IMG/VR virus record: IMGVR_UViG_3300050821_006606
Coordinates: 1-64,000 of that record
Source: a virus
Length of the DNA: 64,000 nucleotides
Strand: one strand, 5' to 3'
The position numbers and the translations under genes were made by a program. This document shows positions 16,105 to 25,449 of this stretch, piece after piece. The notes beneath the pieces are model-generated. The model worked only from the letters and a program-made list of their open reading frames with translations, searched no databases and was not told where the DNA came from. Within the stretch, counting starts at the first letter, position 1. Each line of letters begins with the position of its first letter.

Positions 16105-19100
16105 CTACTGCTGGAACACCAGATAGGTCTGATTCTGGATCGTCTCCACGGTCATGAGCGCGGTCAGTTGCGCCGCCGAGTAGCCGAACACGAGGACACC
16201 GGGCCCATCGTTCGCGCTGGCAGTGATGAAGGCGAAGGAAGCTCCGGCGAAGTTCACATCCCGGATAACCCAACCAGACCCTTGTGGCACGTCCACGGTC
16301 AGTTTGAATGTGCCGGGATCCGGAGTGATCGCATTGAAACTGATCAGTGTCAGGGCGTTCATGAGCACTTCGATCGACAGCGGCGCGTGGATACCATCAC
16401 CCTTGCCGATAGTGGTGCCACCGGCCTGAGCTACCGCGAAATCCCGGAACATGGTAGGATTGGCGTCGAAGATGGCCTGCGCCCCGGACAAAGGCACGTT
16501 CAGCCCGCCACTCAGTTGATTGATGGTGATGGTGCCCTTGCCGGTGAGTTCGATAATCGTCTTGCCGGTGTATTCGAACCCCTGGCCGCTGTCCTGCGAG
16601 GCATCCCAATATGTGAAAGAGGTCTTGGACCCGTCCGAGTTCGGTGCGAGCATCGGCTTAAATACGATGGTTGACCCCTGAAAACAGCCATAAACGAGAC
16701 TGTTATTCTCCTGGGGAGTGCCGCTGGACGCGCTTGGCTCCAATTTCAGCCGCACAGCACCGGTCGCCTGGCGCATATCGAAGGTGCCTGACTGGTAGTT
16801 ATTGAAGTCGTAAGAGCCGCCCGCGGTGATGATCTCATTGAGAGTGGTCACTGTATCTGCTCCTAAGCTGTTGGTTTGAACCGTATGATCCGGCGTCATC
16901 GTCAGGTTGGAGTCCACATCCTCCGCGACAATGGCGAAGTGCTCCAATGTATTCACCGGAAGATGGGCCATGACGGCGCTGTGCGCCGTGCCGAACAGAT
17001 TTTCTATGTCAGAGTACCGGAAGTACGCCGTGCTCGATCCGAACCTCACATATCCCAGCGAAGGTTTGTCGGTCGTCCAGTTGACCCGCGCATCGGTGCC
17101 GTCGATCAGGGATAATGTCACATTGCTGATCACCGGCGGCGTCGTGTCCGTGGGCGGTGGCGGAAGATGAGGCAGCAATTGGGTCGGGAAATAGACCGAT
17201 TCCTCCTGCACCCGCTCCGTCGCCAGTTGCAGATCACGCCCGGTCACCTCTGGACGCGCGACGGAGCCGCCTAACCCGTTCCGAACGAAGTTGCTTATCT
17301 GGTTGAGCGGCAGAGTCACCATCGCGTCGAACTGCACAACCCCTGGAATGGTCGAATAGCCACTACCGCGAAGCGCGGCCTGAGCGGACCGGGCGCTGAA
17401 CGGAAATTCAGGGATGGTGCCCCAGTTATCCCAATAGGCGCCAAGCCTGTTTTGGATCGGCCAAACGTCCGTGTTCAGGTAATTGCCGGACCACGGTATG
17501 TCGGATGGCACCCCAAACCTGTAGAATTTAGGCGCGCTATCTCCAAATCCGTGCACCAGCAATCGAGCTTCATTCTTGTCGATCGCGAGCGCCCATGGGT
17601 AATGACCAGGGTCAATTCCATAATTGCTCGATGGTTCACTTCGGGTGCCGTCCGCGGAGATGCGGGTCATGGTGCGATTGTCGCCACCCGTATCGCAATT
17701 CACGAAAACATCGTCGATCGGCCCGATGTTGCCATTGCGATCGACATCGATCCAAGTCCAGCCCGCGCCACACAGGCCGCTGGCGATCAGCGTCACAGCG
17801 TTCGTGGTCAGGTCCATGTGCTTGATATTGCCGGCGGTCAACTCGTCAATGATCAGATTGGTGTGCGAGTCGAAGCGGACCGCGAACGGCTGGCTCAATC
17901 CTTGTGCCGCGCCGGCGATGGTGCTTACCGTGCTGCCATCCGGAGAAATCATGCGGATGCTGTTGTTGTCGTAATCCGCTACATACATCGTGCCATCCGA
18001 GCGCACCACGATGCTGTTTGGACCGCCGAATTGCGCCGTCAGGGCTGGACCATCGACATTGCCTTGGATGCCGGGAACCCCTGCGTATGTCGTGATGTTC
18101 GGTGGGCTGACCGAGAAATCGACCTTGGCGATACGCGCGTTCGATTGGTCGGCCACGTACAGGATACTGCTGTTCCTCGGATCGAAGGCAAGGTCCGTGG
18201 GCTCGTTAAAACCGACACCATTGAAATTCCCGATCGTGGTGAACTGAAGGGCATCCCGGTCCGACTGTGTGACGTTGGAATCCCAGATGGAGTAAGGCAC
18301 AACGGATTTAATTGTCTGGCGACCCGCGATCGTGACCACCGAACCGTCCATGTTGAGTTGGAAGATGCGACCAGCTAGATCGATACCTACAAAGCCTCGC
18401 GCGGTGGGATTCGGGACATAGGTGCTGTAGGGCGACACGATGTTGTCATCACGCGATCCGTCGATCGCGGGCCGCATCAGAACACCGGGCAGGGCGATGT
18501 CGGAATCCGCTCCGGCCTCTGGGTCCATGGTCTCAAACAGAAGGCGACCGGCCTTCGTGCGAGCGATCTGAAGCCCGGTCTGCTCAAGGGTCACATTGGA
18601 TTGGGTAAGGGATTCTTCCGTGAAGTACGGGCCAAGGCCCTGGTCCGACAGATTTCGCGAACTGGCCGGTGCGCTCACAGGTGAGGTATAAGATGTCGTG
18701 GTCGCGGGATGCGGCCATGTATAACCGGTGGTCCAGAACCGCCACTCCGGGATATCCGTTCGGCCCCAGTTGCGTATAACACCAGAGCCGACACTCGGCA
18801 GCAGTTGCGGGCCTGTGTTGGGTGTCGGATTGTTCCCGACAAGGAATGTGACCGCCGTCGGCACGTCTTTCGTAGTGTCGCCACTGCCGTCGACCAGGAT
18901 CACCGAAGCGACGTGCGCGCCATCCGGTACGGTGGTGGAGTCCCAGGTGAACGCGTAGGGCGAGGTCAATCTTCCGCTCACCGGCTTGCCGTCGATCGTG
19001 TAGATCAGCGTGACACTGGGATCGATATTGCTGAGAAGATCGTCTTCGTAACTGAAATGCCGGCGCGCGCTTATAGCGACCAAGCCGGCGACCTCGCTGT

Positions 19101-19257
19101 AATTAGTGTCCGCCGAAGTCAGTGTCGGATAGATGCCTCCCCCATTTACTGGGTCCGTATTCGTGGGAAAGATGCCGGGCGACACATACGGCTCGATCTG
19201 TGCCGCGGCTGGGAATGCACCGAGTAAAATAGCTGTGACCAGGGCAAATCCGCGCAT
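16105..19257 (-). CDS. Large NHL-repeat protein with signal peptide (possible fibre or secreted adhesin)
   Basis: 1050 residues. Residues 1-20 (MRGFALVTAILLGAFPAAAQ) form a Sec signal peptide with an AAA/Q cleavage site. Residues about 75-145 are Ig-like (LIYTIDGKPVSGRL). About 320-620 are NHL-type propeller blades (NEPTDLAFDPRNSSILYVAD, FGGPNSIVVRSDGTMYVADY). About 715-820 is a fibronectin/phosphatase-type domain after PPPPTDTTPP (WTTDKPSLGYVRFG). The end (about 830-1050) is beta-rich and may be a helix or sandwich. A cleavable signal in a virion operon is odd; export to the host envelope before lysis is one reading, an acquired host gene another. Confidence 0.8.
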   Translation of the reverse strand: MRGFALVTAILLGAFPAAAQIEPYVSPGIFPTNTDPVNGGGIYPTLTSADTNYSEVAGLVAISARRHFSYEDDLLSNIDPSVTLIYTIDGKPVSGRLTSPYAFTWDSTTVPDGAHVASVILVDGSGDTTKDVPTAVTFLVGNNPTPNTGPQLLPSVGSGVIRNWGRTDIPEWRFWTTGYTWPHPATTTSYTSPVSAPASSRNLSDQGLGPYFTEESLTQSNVTLEQTGLQIARTKAGRLLFETMDPEAGADSDIALPGVLMRPAIDGSRDDNIVSPYSTYVPNPTARGFVGIDLAGRIFQLNMDGSVVTIAGRQTIKSVVPYSIWDSNVTQSDRDALQFTTIGNFNGVGFNEPTDLAFDPRNSSILYVADQSNARIAKVDFSVSPPNITTYAGVPGIQGNVDGPALTAQFGGPNSIVVRSDGTMYVADYDNNSIRMISPDGSTVSTIAGAAQGLSQPFAVRFDSHTNLIIDELTAGNIKHMDLTTNAVTLIASGLCGAGWTWIDVDRNGNIGPIDDVFVNCDTGGDNRTMTRISADGTRSEPSSNYGIDPGHYPWALAIDKNEARLLVHGFGDSAPKFYRFGVPSDIPWSGNYLNTDVWPIQNRLGAYWDNWGTIPEFPFSARSAQAALRGSGYSTIPGVVQFDAMVTLPLNQISNFVRNGLGGSVARPEVTGRDLQLATERVQEESVYFPTQLLPHLPPPPTDTTPPVISNVTLSLIDGTDARVNWTTDKPSLGYVRFGSSTAYFRYSDIENLFGTAHSAVMAHLPVNTLEHFAIVAEDVDSNLTMTPDHTVQTNSLGADTVTTLNEIITAGGSYDFNNYQSGTFDMRQATGAVRLKLEPSASSGTPQENNSLVYGCFQGSTIVFKPMLAPNSDGSKTSFTYWDASQDSGQGFEYTGKTIIELTGKGTITINQLSGGLNVPLSGAQAIFDANPTMFRDFAVAQAGGTTIGKGDGIHAPLSIEVLMNALTLISFNAITPDPGTFKLTVDVPQGSGWVIRDVNFAGASFAFITASANDGPGVLVFGYSAAQLTALMTVETIQNQTYLVFQQ

Positions 19258-19268
19258 TTCTGTCTCGT

Positions 19269-19679
19269 TTATGCGATAGCAGCGGCGAGCAACAAGAATT
19301 CCGTGTTGGCTTCCTCGATCTCTGCCTCTTCGGCATCCAAAGCCTTGAAAATACGCACGAGAGATGCCGCGTAGAGTTGTTCATCGAAGGCCGGCGGAAG
19401 CGGCAGCGGTTCAGGTTCGGGTGCGTCTATCTCCGGTGGTGGAGGGATCCTGATCGCCTCGATTACGGCTGGCTGCTCCCGGACAAGTCCGATTTCTTTC
19501 CGTAGAGCATCGAGCATCGTCCGCCGGCGAGCCGCGATATCGATATTCCGCGTATCAAGGACGCGACGATATCCCTCGGGAGGCTCTTGTTCGTCGCTTG
19601 TGGTCGCTCCACCAACAGGCGGCGCCGGCGGGATTTGCCCGAGGGAGACCAGCCCAATGGGGAAATATCCAATGCTCAT
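19269..19679 (-). CDS. Hypothetical tail-region protein
   Basis: 136 residues. Starts GYFPIGLVSLGQIPPAPPVGG, a segment resembling the short N-terminal anchors of fibre-region proteins. The middle is Pro/Glu-rich (PPPPEIDAPEPEPLPLPP) and the end is an acidic helix. Its ATG overlaps the fibre gene stop by one base. Confidence 0.72.
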   Translation of the reverse strand: MSIGYFPIGLVSLGQIPPAPPVGGATTSDEQEPPEGYRRVLDTRNIDIAARRRTMLDALRKEIGLVREQPAVIEAIRIPPPPEIDAPEPEPLPLPPAFDEQLYAASLVRIFKALDAEEAEIEEANTEFLLLAAAIA

Positions 19680-20995
19680 CAGGTCAAGGTGTTGATCAGC
19701 GTATAGGAGATATCGACCTGGGCATGGCCGGTTTCTGCTGTAGAGACCGTGATCGCCAATGTAAGACCCAAGCCGCTACCGGGCTGTGAGCCACCCGTCG
19801 CCGTGAATGCGTTAGCAAGAGTTTGGTAACTAGTGCCTAGTGAGGTCAGCGTATAAGTCAGGACGCCGCCGCCGCCGTCGACGGTGTTCACTTGGTAAGT
19901 CGCATCCCCTGAGTCTTGGACAAGAGTGCCTGTATCACCGATCGCATAACCACTACCACCCGCCGCGAGGCTACTCGAAGTGATCGGGCCCCAAACACCC
20001 ATATCGGCGGCTTGAGTGATTGCAATCCCCTGGTCATCTTCAAACTGAGAGATCGTATTACCCGCCGCATCGAACACCAATGAATCCCCAGCATTTCCAA
20101 ACAGCGGCGACAAATTGCTGTTCATAATATCGAAGCCGAGATTATCGGAAAATACCAATTCCAATGGCAATACCGCCGAAGCTCCAAAGGGCGCTGTTCC
20201 GCCTTTATATTGGGCCGTCGCGGAAATGACGTTGATCGTCTTTCCAGAGCCGGGAGCGGCAATCGCGGTAATCGGAACAGAATTCAGTTCTGTCAACGCG
20301 GTTTCGGAGATTGGGACCGAGACCGTGAGGACAGCACCCGATCCGCCGCTTCCATTCGATGCCGCTGTGATGCGGCCCTTGCCATCGACGGTGATGTTGG
20401 CATTGGTGAACGAACCAACATCAGGGTTGACCGTCGCCAAGGTCGCCGCTTGGGAGCCTGATCCCGGGCCGGCCGTAACATCGCCAGTCAATTGAGTGAT
20501 GCCAGATCCGCCGGTTCCGTTTGACGCGGCCGTAATCTGGCCGGCAGCGTTCACGGTGGCATTCATGTTCGTATAGCTGCCGGCCGTCACACCAGTTGGC
20601 GTGATCGTCGTGGTCTCAGACCCGGAACCTGGACCGGCAGTGACTGGGCCGGTGAGTTGAGTGATCCCAGAGCCACTTGTCACGTCTTCAGCCAGGATAG
20701 CCGCACTCAAGATTGTATCGGCCGGAAGAAATGCCGCGATACCGGGTCCGTTGGAACTGAAGAGCGGCCCTCGGGTCAGCAGCGGTACAGGCCCGGTGGC
20801 ATTGTATGTGCCGTGGCCGACTTCCCAGATCAGGCCGCCGGCCGCCTGGACACTGTACGACACTTGGTTGCCGTTGACGGCACCCGCCTGTGCCAGACTT
20901 TGAAACCCTGGCACCACCGCACCCAGCAGCATGTGGCCGGCACCAGCGGTGTTCTGGACCAGCATTTTAACCATGTCGAAGAGTGGAGCGGGCAT
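19679..20995 (-). CDS. Tail fibre protein with repeats
   Basis: 438 residues. The N-terminus (PAPLFDMVKMLVQNTAGAG, then SYSVQAAGGLIWEVGHGTYN and TGPVPLLTRGPLFSS) is a common virion-attachment module in phage tail fibres. Residues about 110-225 contain two repeats of GSxTNxNxTVxxxGxITAASNGxGGSG, a fibre shaft repeat. Residues about 345-430 carry one GGSGY-type repeat that is also found three times in the gp10-like protein at 3.4-5.7 kb. The ATG shares a base with the previous stop (TAATG). Confidence 0.85.
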   Translation of the reverse strand: MPAPLFDMVKMLVQNTAGAGHMLLGAVVPGFQSLAQAGAVNGNQVSYSVQAAGGLIWEVGHGTYNATGPVPLLTRGPLFSSNGPGIAAFLPADTILSAAILAEDVTSGSGITQLTGPVTAGPGSGSETTTITPTGVTAGSYTNMNATVNAAGQITAASNGTGGSGITQLTGDVTAGPGSGSQAATLATVNPDVGSFTNANITVDGKGRITAASNGSGGSGAVLTVSVPISETALTELNSVPITAIAAPGSGKTINVISATAQYKGGTAPFGASAVLPLELVFSDNLGFDIMNSNLSPLFGNAGDSLVFDAAGNTISQFEDDQGIAITQAADMGVWGPITSSSLAAGGSGYAIGDTGTLVQDSGDATYQVNTVDGGGGVLTYTLTSLGTSYQTLANAFTATGGSQPGSGLGLTLAITVSTAETGHAQVDISYTLINTLT

Positions 20996-21516
20996 TATTG
21001 GACCGTCGCGGTTGCCGAGACTGCCTTACCGTCTTTGTCCCGATTCAGGGATACCATCCTCGGCGCGCGGATTGCCTGATCAAGCGTTTCGGTCCATTGC
21101 TTCATGTTGGTCATCAAACTTTCATGGCCGCCAGCGAGCGTCTTCATTTGCTCGGCTTGGCTCTGAGTCTGCCGGTCCAACGTCGCGGCGACCTCAGTCA
21201 GCGCGCCCTTGTGCTCTCCCTGAGACCCGCGCATGTCATCGACGAGCGAGGTTACCGCATCAGCCATCGCCCGTATGACATCGGTGTTCTCTTGGAGAGA
21301 AGCGCGAAACTCTTCGACTTTCTCCGTGTTGGCCTTCAGCGCTTCACTCAGGCTCCATAGGCCAGCGATCATGTTCGGCGGGATCGTCAGCATCAGCGCC
21401 GGGCCGTGATCAGTGTCCTCTTTGAGAGCGGCCTTGGTCTCTTTCTCGGCGCGGGCAGGCGAAACCGGCTCTTCGTCGACAATCTCGTGATGAACCGGCG
21501 ACCATCCGTCGTTCAT
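20995..21516 (-). CDS. Coiled-coil protein between fibre and portal
   Basis: 173 residues, predicted almost entirely helical from about 40 to 160 (LKANTEKVEEFRASLQENTD, TLDRQTQSQAEQMKTL) with a small hydrophobic patch PALMLTIPPNMIAGLW. No family recognised. It could be a spacer or chaperone for the fibre, or an internal virion protein. Confidence 0.72.
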   Translation of the reverse strand: MNDGWSPVHHEIVDEEPVSPARAEKETKAALKEDTDHGPALMLTIPPNMIAGLWSLSEALKANTEKVEEFRASLQENTDVIRAMADAVTSLVDDMRGSQGEHKGALTEVAATLDRQTQSQAEQMKTLAGGHESLMTNMKQWTETLDQAIRAPRMVSLNRDKDGKAVSATATVQ

Positions 21517-21872
21517 GTGTACTCCGTCACCTTCGTTGGCGGCGCCACTCGATTATATCGCATATATTGGGCACTCGGCAGAAATGCGAACCCACGTTGA
21601 TCATTGAGTTCTTCAGGAGTGATCCCATGGATCATGATCGCTTCATCCTGCGGGTAAAAACCTCTGGCGATATAATACTGTTCAAGCTCAATGTTTTGCA
21701 TCGCCGCCAAAGAAAGATAGGCCCTCACTGGCGGTGGGTCTTTCGCGACTGTCACGGAGACCCCTCTGTTTTCGAGATGCTTCGCGACATCCTCACGGAC
21801 CATCACGATGCCGAGGTGCGTCCCGGTTGTATCGACCAGTTTGAACCATGCGCCTGATAGCCGTCCGCTCAT
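21513..21872 (-). CDS. Hypothetical protein downstream of portal
   Basis: 119 residues, taken from the ATG at 21872 that overlaps the portal stop by 4 nt. Contains GAWFKLVDTTGTHLGIVMVR and QNIELEQYYIARGFYPQDEA. A compact alpha/beta look; no known motif. Confidence 0.75.
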   Translation of the reverse strand: MSGRLSGAWFKLVDTTGTHLGIVMVREDVAKHLENRGVSVTVAKDPPPVRAYLSLAAMQNIELEQYYIARGFYPQDEAIMIHGITPEELNDQRGFAFLPSAQYMRYNRVAPPTKVTEYT

Positions 21873-24307
21873 GCCGCCCTCTGTGGCTTGCCATCCTGCC
21901 CGAGCGTCCACCGCTGGCCATTGGCGAAGCGGGTTATGCGGCCGGGCTTGAGATGCTGCAAGGCTTCTGGGGGCAGCGCTCCGGCCTCCTGGGGCTGACT
22001 TGGCGCTTGAGGCGCCGAACTTGGACCTTCGGCCGGCATACTTGGAGCATTCGGCGCTGTCCCGGCAGCTTGGCTCGCGCCGCCAGTGTCGTTCGCCGGT
22101 TCCTGTCCTTGGTTTTCCAGCACGTGCACGAGACCGGTCGTCTCCTCGCCCAATTCGTTTATCTGGGAGGCGATATGCGTATTGAAATTCGCGTTAGCCT
22201 TCTGGTTGATCGCGGCCATTTTGGTCTCGGTATCCGAGATGACCTTCAGCAAAGCCGCTTCGAACCGCTTTTCGATATCATCGTGTTTGATCGCGCGATC
22301 GGCGTTCTTGTCCTGCAACGCGGCCATGGCCTGCCGTAGCTGCTCGGAAAGCTGCTTGATCGCGTTCTCCTGCCCCTGAAGGATCGCCTGCACCTGGGGC
22401 GTGACATCCTTCATATCCGGCGACATGAGTTGCGGTGGGATGGTCTTCGCGAGCCGAGCAGCGATTTGCTCCGCACCTGGCCAATCTTGCGCCTGCGCGA
22501 ACAGATCGACCACCAGAGCGGCGGTCTGCGGCAGCGCTTTCATGAAGGCCATCATATTTTCAGATGCTTCGATCCGCTTCGTCGCGTAGGATGGCCCGAT
22601 CGTCACCGTGACGCCGTAGCGCCCGTAGGTCGGGTTGTAGAGTTTGCGGACCTTCCCATCCGGCCGGCGCTCCTCCCCAGAGGCCCGGTTCATGTTCGGA
22701 TCGATCTTGACCTGTTCCTCTTTCTCGTCCTCGCGCAAGATCGTGAGCACCCGCGGCTCATCGTAAACTTTGGGGATCAGTTCGACCATGATCTCCCCAG
22801 CGCGCTTCAGCGAGCGAGCGAGGTTGTCGATGTAGTGGAATGCTCCGATATCGCCCGAGCGGCGAAGTTCCCGGATCGCCTTCCCGGACTCGTCGATCAT
22901 CCGCTCGTTCATCGTGGCGTCGAACCGGATCCCGGTCGTCGCCATCATGTCCTGCGCTGCCCCAGCGATCGCCGCCTCAATACCCGCCGGAATGCCCGCC
23001 ATGGGCTGACGCTGCGGCGGAGGCGCCGGATGACCGGCTACCGAGGTGCCCTTGTAGGACAGATATGGGATGTTCTTGACGTTCGCGTTTTTGAACTCGT
23101 CCTCGTGGCCCTCGATCTGGCCCTCTTCCACCACCCAAGGCGACTTCGGCTGAAGCGCGATCAGTTCTGTCTCGGCCGTCTTCCAGTAGTTAAACATCCG
23201 CTGTGGGTCTTTCGCGTTGCGGATGATACCGGACAGCTTAGATTTACCCTCAACGTCGGTTTCCTCACCAATAACTTTAACTACTGGTATAGTAGAACCC
23301 AGCCATTCACGCTCCATGAGGACATCGGTCGCGGTCACCTTGTACCACATGACCTTGGGCACCCGGCTCTCGCGCTCATCGACTACTTTCACTCGATTGC
23401 GCTTAATCTTGGCCTTCACAATATCGTCGAGTTCGTCCTTCCACCCGACATGCCCATTGTCGAGCTTCACAAGTATTTTGGTGTCGTACTCGATCTCGAA
23501 ATACTCAGCGATCCGGATTTCGTCTTTAGATGCCCAGGTTGACATCTTCTCGCCAATACCGGCGTCCGTGTAGGGCATCTCCGGGACATCCGGATATTTC
23601 TCTTTGAACTCGTCCCGCGTGATCATCTCCGTGACGAACGCATATTTGGCGTCCGCACCGGTCGGATCTTGGTGCGCAGGATCGAGGTAGACCGTGAAGG
23701 CATTCCGGATGCGCCGCACAACCAGCACGAGATTGAAGCTGTCCGGAGCTTCCCATTCAGTGAGGATGCGAAAAAATCCCCAACCCATTGTCACGGCATC
23801 GTCAAAAGCCGTGTCATAAGCGATGTCCGCCGAGCAATCCCGCTCGATGAACCGGATCATGCCGCGGTAGAGTTTGGCGACATCACTATCGCCTCGATCG
23901 CCCACCGGAGAAATGTTGATCGCCGGCCGGTTCTGGCGCTGATCGTTCACGATCTGATGTATGAACGTCGGCAGCTTATTGATTGTTAAACATGGCCTTT
24001 TGTCGATATTTCGTTGCGCCATTATCGCGGTCGGCCACTGTTCGCCAACCCGGAATAGCTTGTCGTCCAGACCGGACTTCCGCATCTCGCTCTCGGAAGA
24101 AATGCATTTTTCCATTCTTTTTCGAATTCGATCGAGCAACTTCGCCTTTTTGGCTTCGGCTCCCTCAGGAGCTTTGTTGCTCAGTCTGACAATGCCCTTG
24201 TCGTCGAAATTGGACAGATCGCGAGGCGCGACCTTAACCATGGCGCTATCAGTTGGCGGCATACGCACGCGCCCGGAATCCGGCGCGCGAAGGGGACTAT
24301 CGGCCAT
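21869..24307 (-). CDS. Portal protein, P22 gp1-like
   Basis: 812 residues, close to the length of P22-type portals. Typical passages are DDKLFRVGEQWPTAIMAQRN, LTINKLPTFIHQIVNDQRQN, FIERDCSADIAYDTAFDDAV and IRNAFTVYLDPAHQDPTGAD in the stem and wing. The C-terminal 200 residues form a barrel-type coiled coil (AIKQLSEQLRQAMAAL) and then a Pro/Gln-rich tail. The dodecamer forms the DNA entry vertex and binds gp4. It heads the virion operon; a promoter probably lies in the 188 bp upstream. Confidence 0.92.
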   Translation of the reverse strand: MADSPLRAPDSGRVRMPPTDSAMVKVAPRDLSNFDDKGIVRLSNKAPEGAEAKKAKLLDRIRKRMEKCISSESEMRKSGLDDKLFRVGEQWPTAIMAQRNIDKRPCLTINKLPTFIHQIVNDQRQNRPAINISPVGDRGDSDVAKLYRGMIRFIERDCSADIAYDTAFDDAVTMGWGFFRILTEWEAPDSFNLVLVVRRIRNAFTVYLDPAHQDPTGADAKYAFVTEMITRDEFKEKYPDVPEMPYTDAGIGEKMSTWASKDEIRIAEYFEIEYDTKILVKLDNGHVGWKDELDDIVKAKIKRNRVKVVDERESRVPKVMWYKVTATDVLMEREWLGSTIPVVKVIGEETDVEGKSKLSGIIRNAKDPQRMFNYWKTAETELIALQPKSPWVVEEGQIEGHEDEFKNANVKNIPYLSYKGTSVAGHPAPPPQRQPMAGIPAGIEAAIAGAAQDMMATTGIRFDATMNERMIDESGKAIRELRRSGDIGAFHYIDNLARSLKRAGEIMVELIPKVYDEPRVLTILREDEKEEQVKIDPNMNRASGEERRPDGKVRKLYNPTYGRYGVTVTIGPSYATKRIEASENMMAFMKALPQTAALVVDLFAQAQDWPGAEQIAARLAKTIPPQLMSPDMKDVTPQVQAILQGQENAIKQLSEQLRQAMAALQDKNADRAIKHDDIEKRFEAALLKVISDTETKMAAINQKANANFNTHIASQINELGEETTGLVHVLENQGQEPANDTGGASQAAGTAPNAPSMPAEGPSSAPQAPSQPQEAGALPPEALQHLKPGRITRFANGQRWTLGQDGKPQRAA

Positions 24308-24464
24308 TTGTTACCCGCTCTTGGCGGTGGAGGGGAACCCGGTGAGCCGCGAACCGGTACGCTCGATCACGATAGGGTTATGTCGAAGGAAAAAGCAAGC
24401 CGCTTGACGAATCAGTCCGCGACGCACCCTCTGCGCACGGACGTTTCCCCCCAAAAACTCAAAG
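24308..24464. other. Portal leader region
   Basis: 157 bases with no gene. On the minus strand there is a weak TTGCTT..TATCGT-type promoter candidate and the portal ribosome site lies in a GC-rich stretch. It follows a terminator for the small-gene operon. Confidence 0.35.
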
Positions 24465-24494
24465 GCCCGTCATCATCTTGGCGGGCTTTTTCTT
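24465..24494 (-). terminator. Bidirectional-looking intrinsic terminator
   Basis: GCCCGTC and GGCGGGC form a 7 bp stem with an 8-base loop (24465-24486), flanked by T5 on the plus strand and by TTTGAGTTTTT on the minus strand. It lies just after the last gene of the 24.5-42.5 kb minus-strand block and before the portal leader, so it separates the small-gene operon from the virion operon. Confidence 0.75.
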
Positions 24495-24495
24495 G

Positions 24496-24714
24496 TCAAG
24501 GCCGTTGGCTCAGCGGCGGCGGCATGGTCGCACCGGCAAACCTGTCGTGGATTTGGACCCAGGACACAAAATTGCGGTTCTCCACGGTATCAGCACAGGT
24601 CATCGCCTGGATTGTGCCGTCCTGCTGATAAATCCGATAGTGGATCACACCGTCGACGATTTTCAGCTTCGACCAATCGGTGACGCACAGGGGAATGCCA
24701 AATCTCTTGGTCAT
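24496..24714 (-). CDS. Small hypothetical protein
   Basis: 72 residues from the ATG overlapping the upstream stop (ATGA). Contains FGIPLCVTDWSKLKIVDGVI and NFVSWVQIHDRFAGATMPPP. Last gene before the terminator. No family recognised. Confidence 0.7.
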   Translation of the reverse strand: MTKRFGIPLCVTDWSKLKIVDGVIHYRIYQQDGTIQAMTCADTVENRNFVSWVQIHDRFAGATMPPPLSQRP

Positions 24715-24947
24715 GATTTGTCCATCGCGGCGATCGCGGCTCGGGCGCAATCCGTAGCATCGCTCTCGCTCATTTGTTCATAGGGGCTTTCCGACCACTT
24801 ATTGAACTCATCCCGGATCGCCCGCGCCACATGCTCGACCTGGGCCTCATTGACCGGCGGCACAGGAATGCCCAGCTTCTCAGCGGCCTTGGCGAGCGTC
24901 GCGGCGGGATCGGAGGGACGCATTGGGCCCAATGTAAAATCAGGCAT
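24711..24947 (-). CDS. Small hypothetical protein
   Basis: 78 residues, mostly helical, with KLGIPVPPVNEAQVEHVARA and a DATDCARAAIAAMDK end. Overlaps the previous gene by 8 nt and the next by 4 nt. Confidence 0.72.
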   Translation of the reverse strand: MPDFTLGPMRPSDPAATLAKAAEKLGIPVPPVNEAQVEHVARAIRDEFNKWSESPYEQMSESDATDCARAAIAAMDKS

Positions 24948-25449
24948 GGTCAGCCAGCCACCGGAATGCCTGTCGGATTGTCTCAGGCCAACAATCTTTC
25001 ATGAATGTCACCGCGATCGGTGTGCAGTGCGGCGCATTCCATGCCGCTTCACTTGCTGGATAAGCCGCCACCCGAATGGCCCATGATTCCAAAAGATCGG
25101 AAACCTGCTGAACGTCTTGCTCCAGTGATTTCACGGAAGTCGTGTAGGGCTCACTCACAAACCCCCACGGTTCGTGCGGCGGCCGGCAAAACCCGAGCGA
25201 CCAGCTATGGTCCAGACGAATGACATCATTGACACGCGCCGCGACAGCCATCCAGACCAATTCATCTGCCGGTTTGTCACTCCAAAAGCCCGGCCAGTTT
25301 AACATCGGAAATGCGCAAAATTCACCGCATCGGGTCAGCGGCACGATACAACCCTTCTCGCCGTAAGTATCTTGGGAAATGCGGTTGGCCAACGCCAGTT
25401 GTGCTTTTGTCGGCTTATATTTCAGCTTGTCCATGGTCCGATGCTCCAT
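24940..25449 (-). CDS. Hypothetical protein
   Basis: 169 residues starting three codons after TGAATG at the junction with the upstream gene; MDKLKY five codons later is an alternative start. Four Cys lie scattered (CIVPLTRCGEFC, CRPP) with no clear zinc pattern. The Trp-rich pieces (MLNWPGFWSD, HEPWGFVSE) may form a pocket. Unknown. Confidence 0.72.
   Translation of the reverse strand: MEHRTMDKLKYKPTKAQLALANRISQDTYGEKGCIVPLTRCGEFCAFPMLNWPGFWSDKPADELVWMAVAARVNDVIRLDHSWSLGFCRPPHEPWGFVSEPYTTSVKSLEQDVQQVSDLLESWAIRVAAYPASEAAWNAPHCTPIAVTFMKDCWPETIRQAFRWLADHA

Noticed and set aside
17452-18378. Plus-strand frame of 308 codons within the NHL gene
   Set aside because: Antisense to NHL propeller blades; Val/Arg/His-rich with no motif.
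22430-23542. Plus-strand frame of 370 codons within the portal gene
   Set aside because: The portal frame is fully supported by family features; the antisense protein is not.
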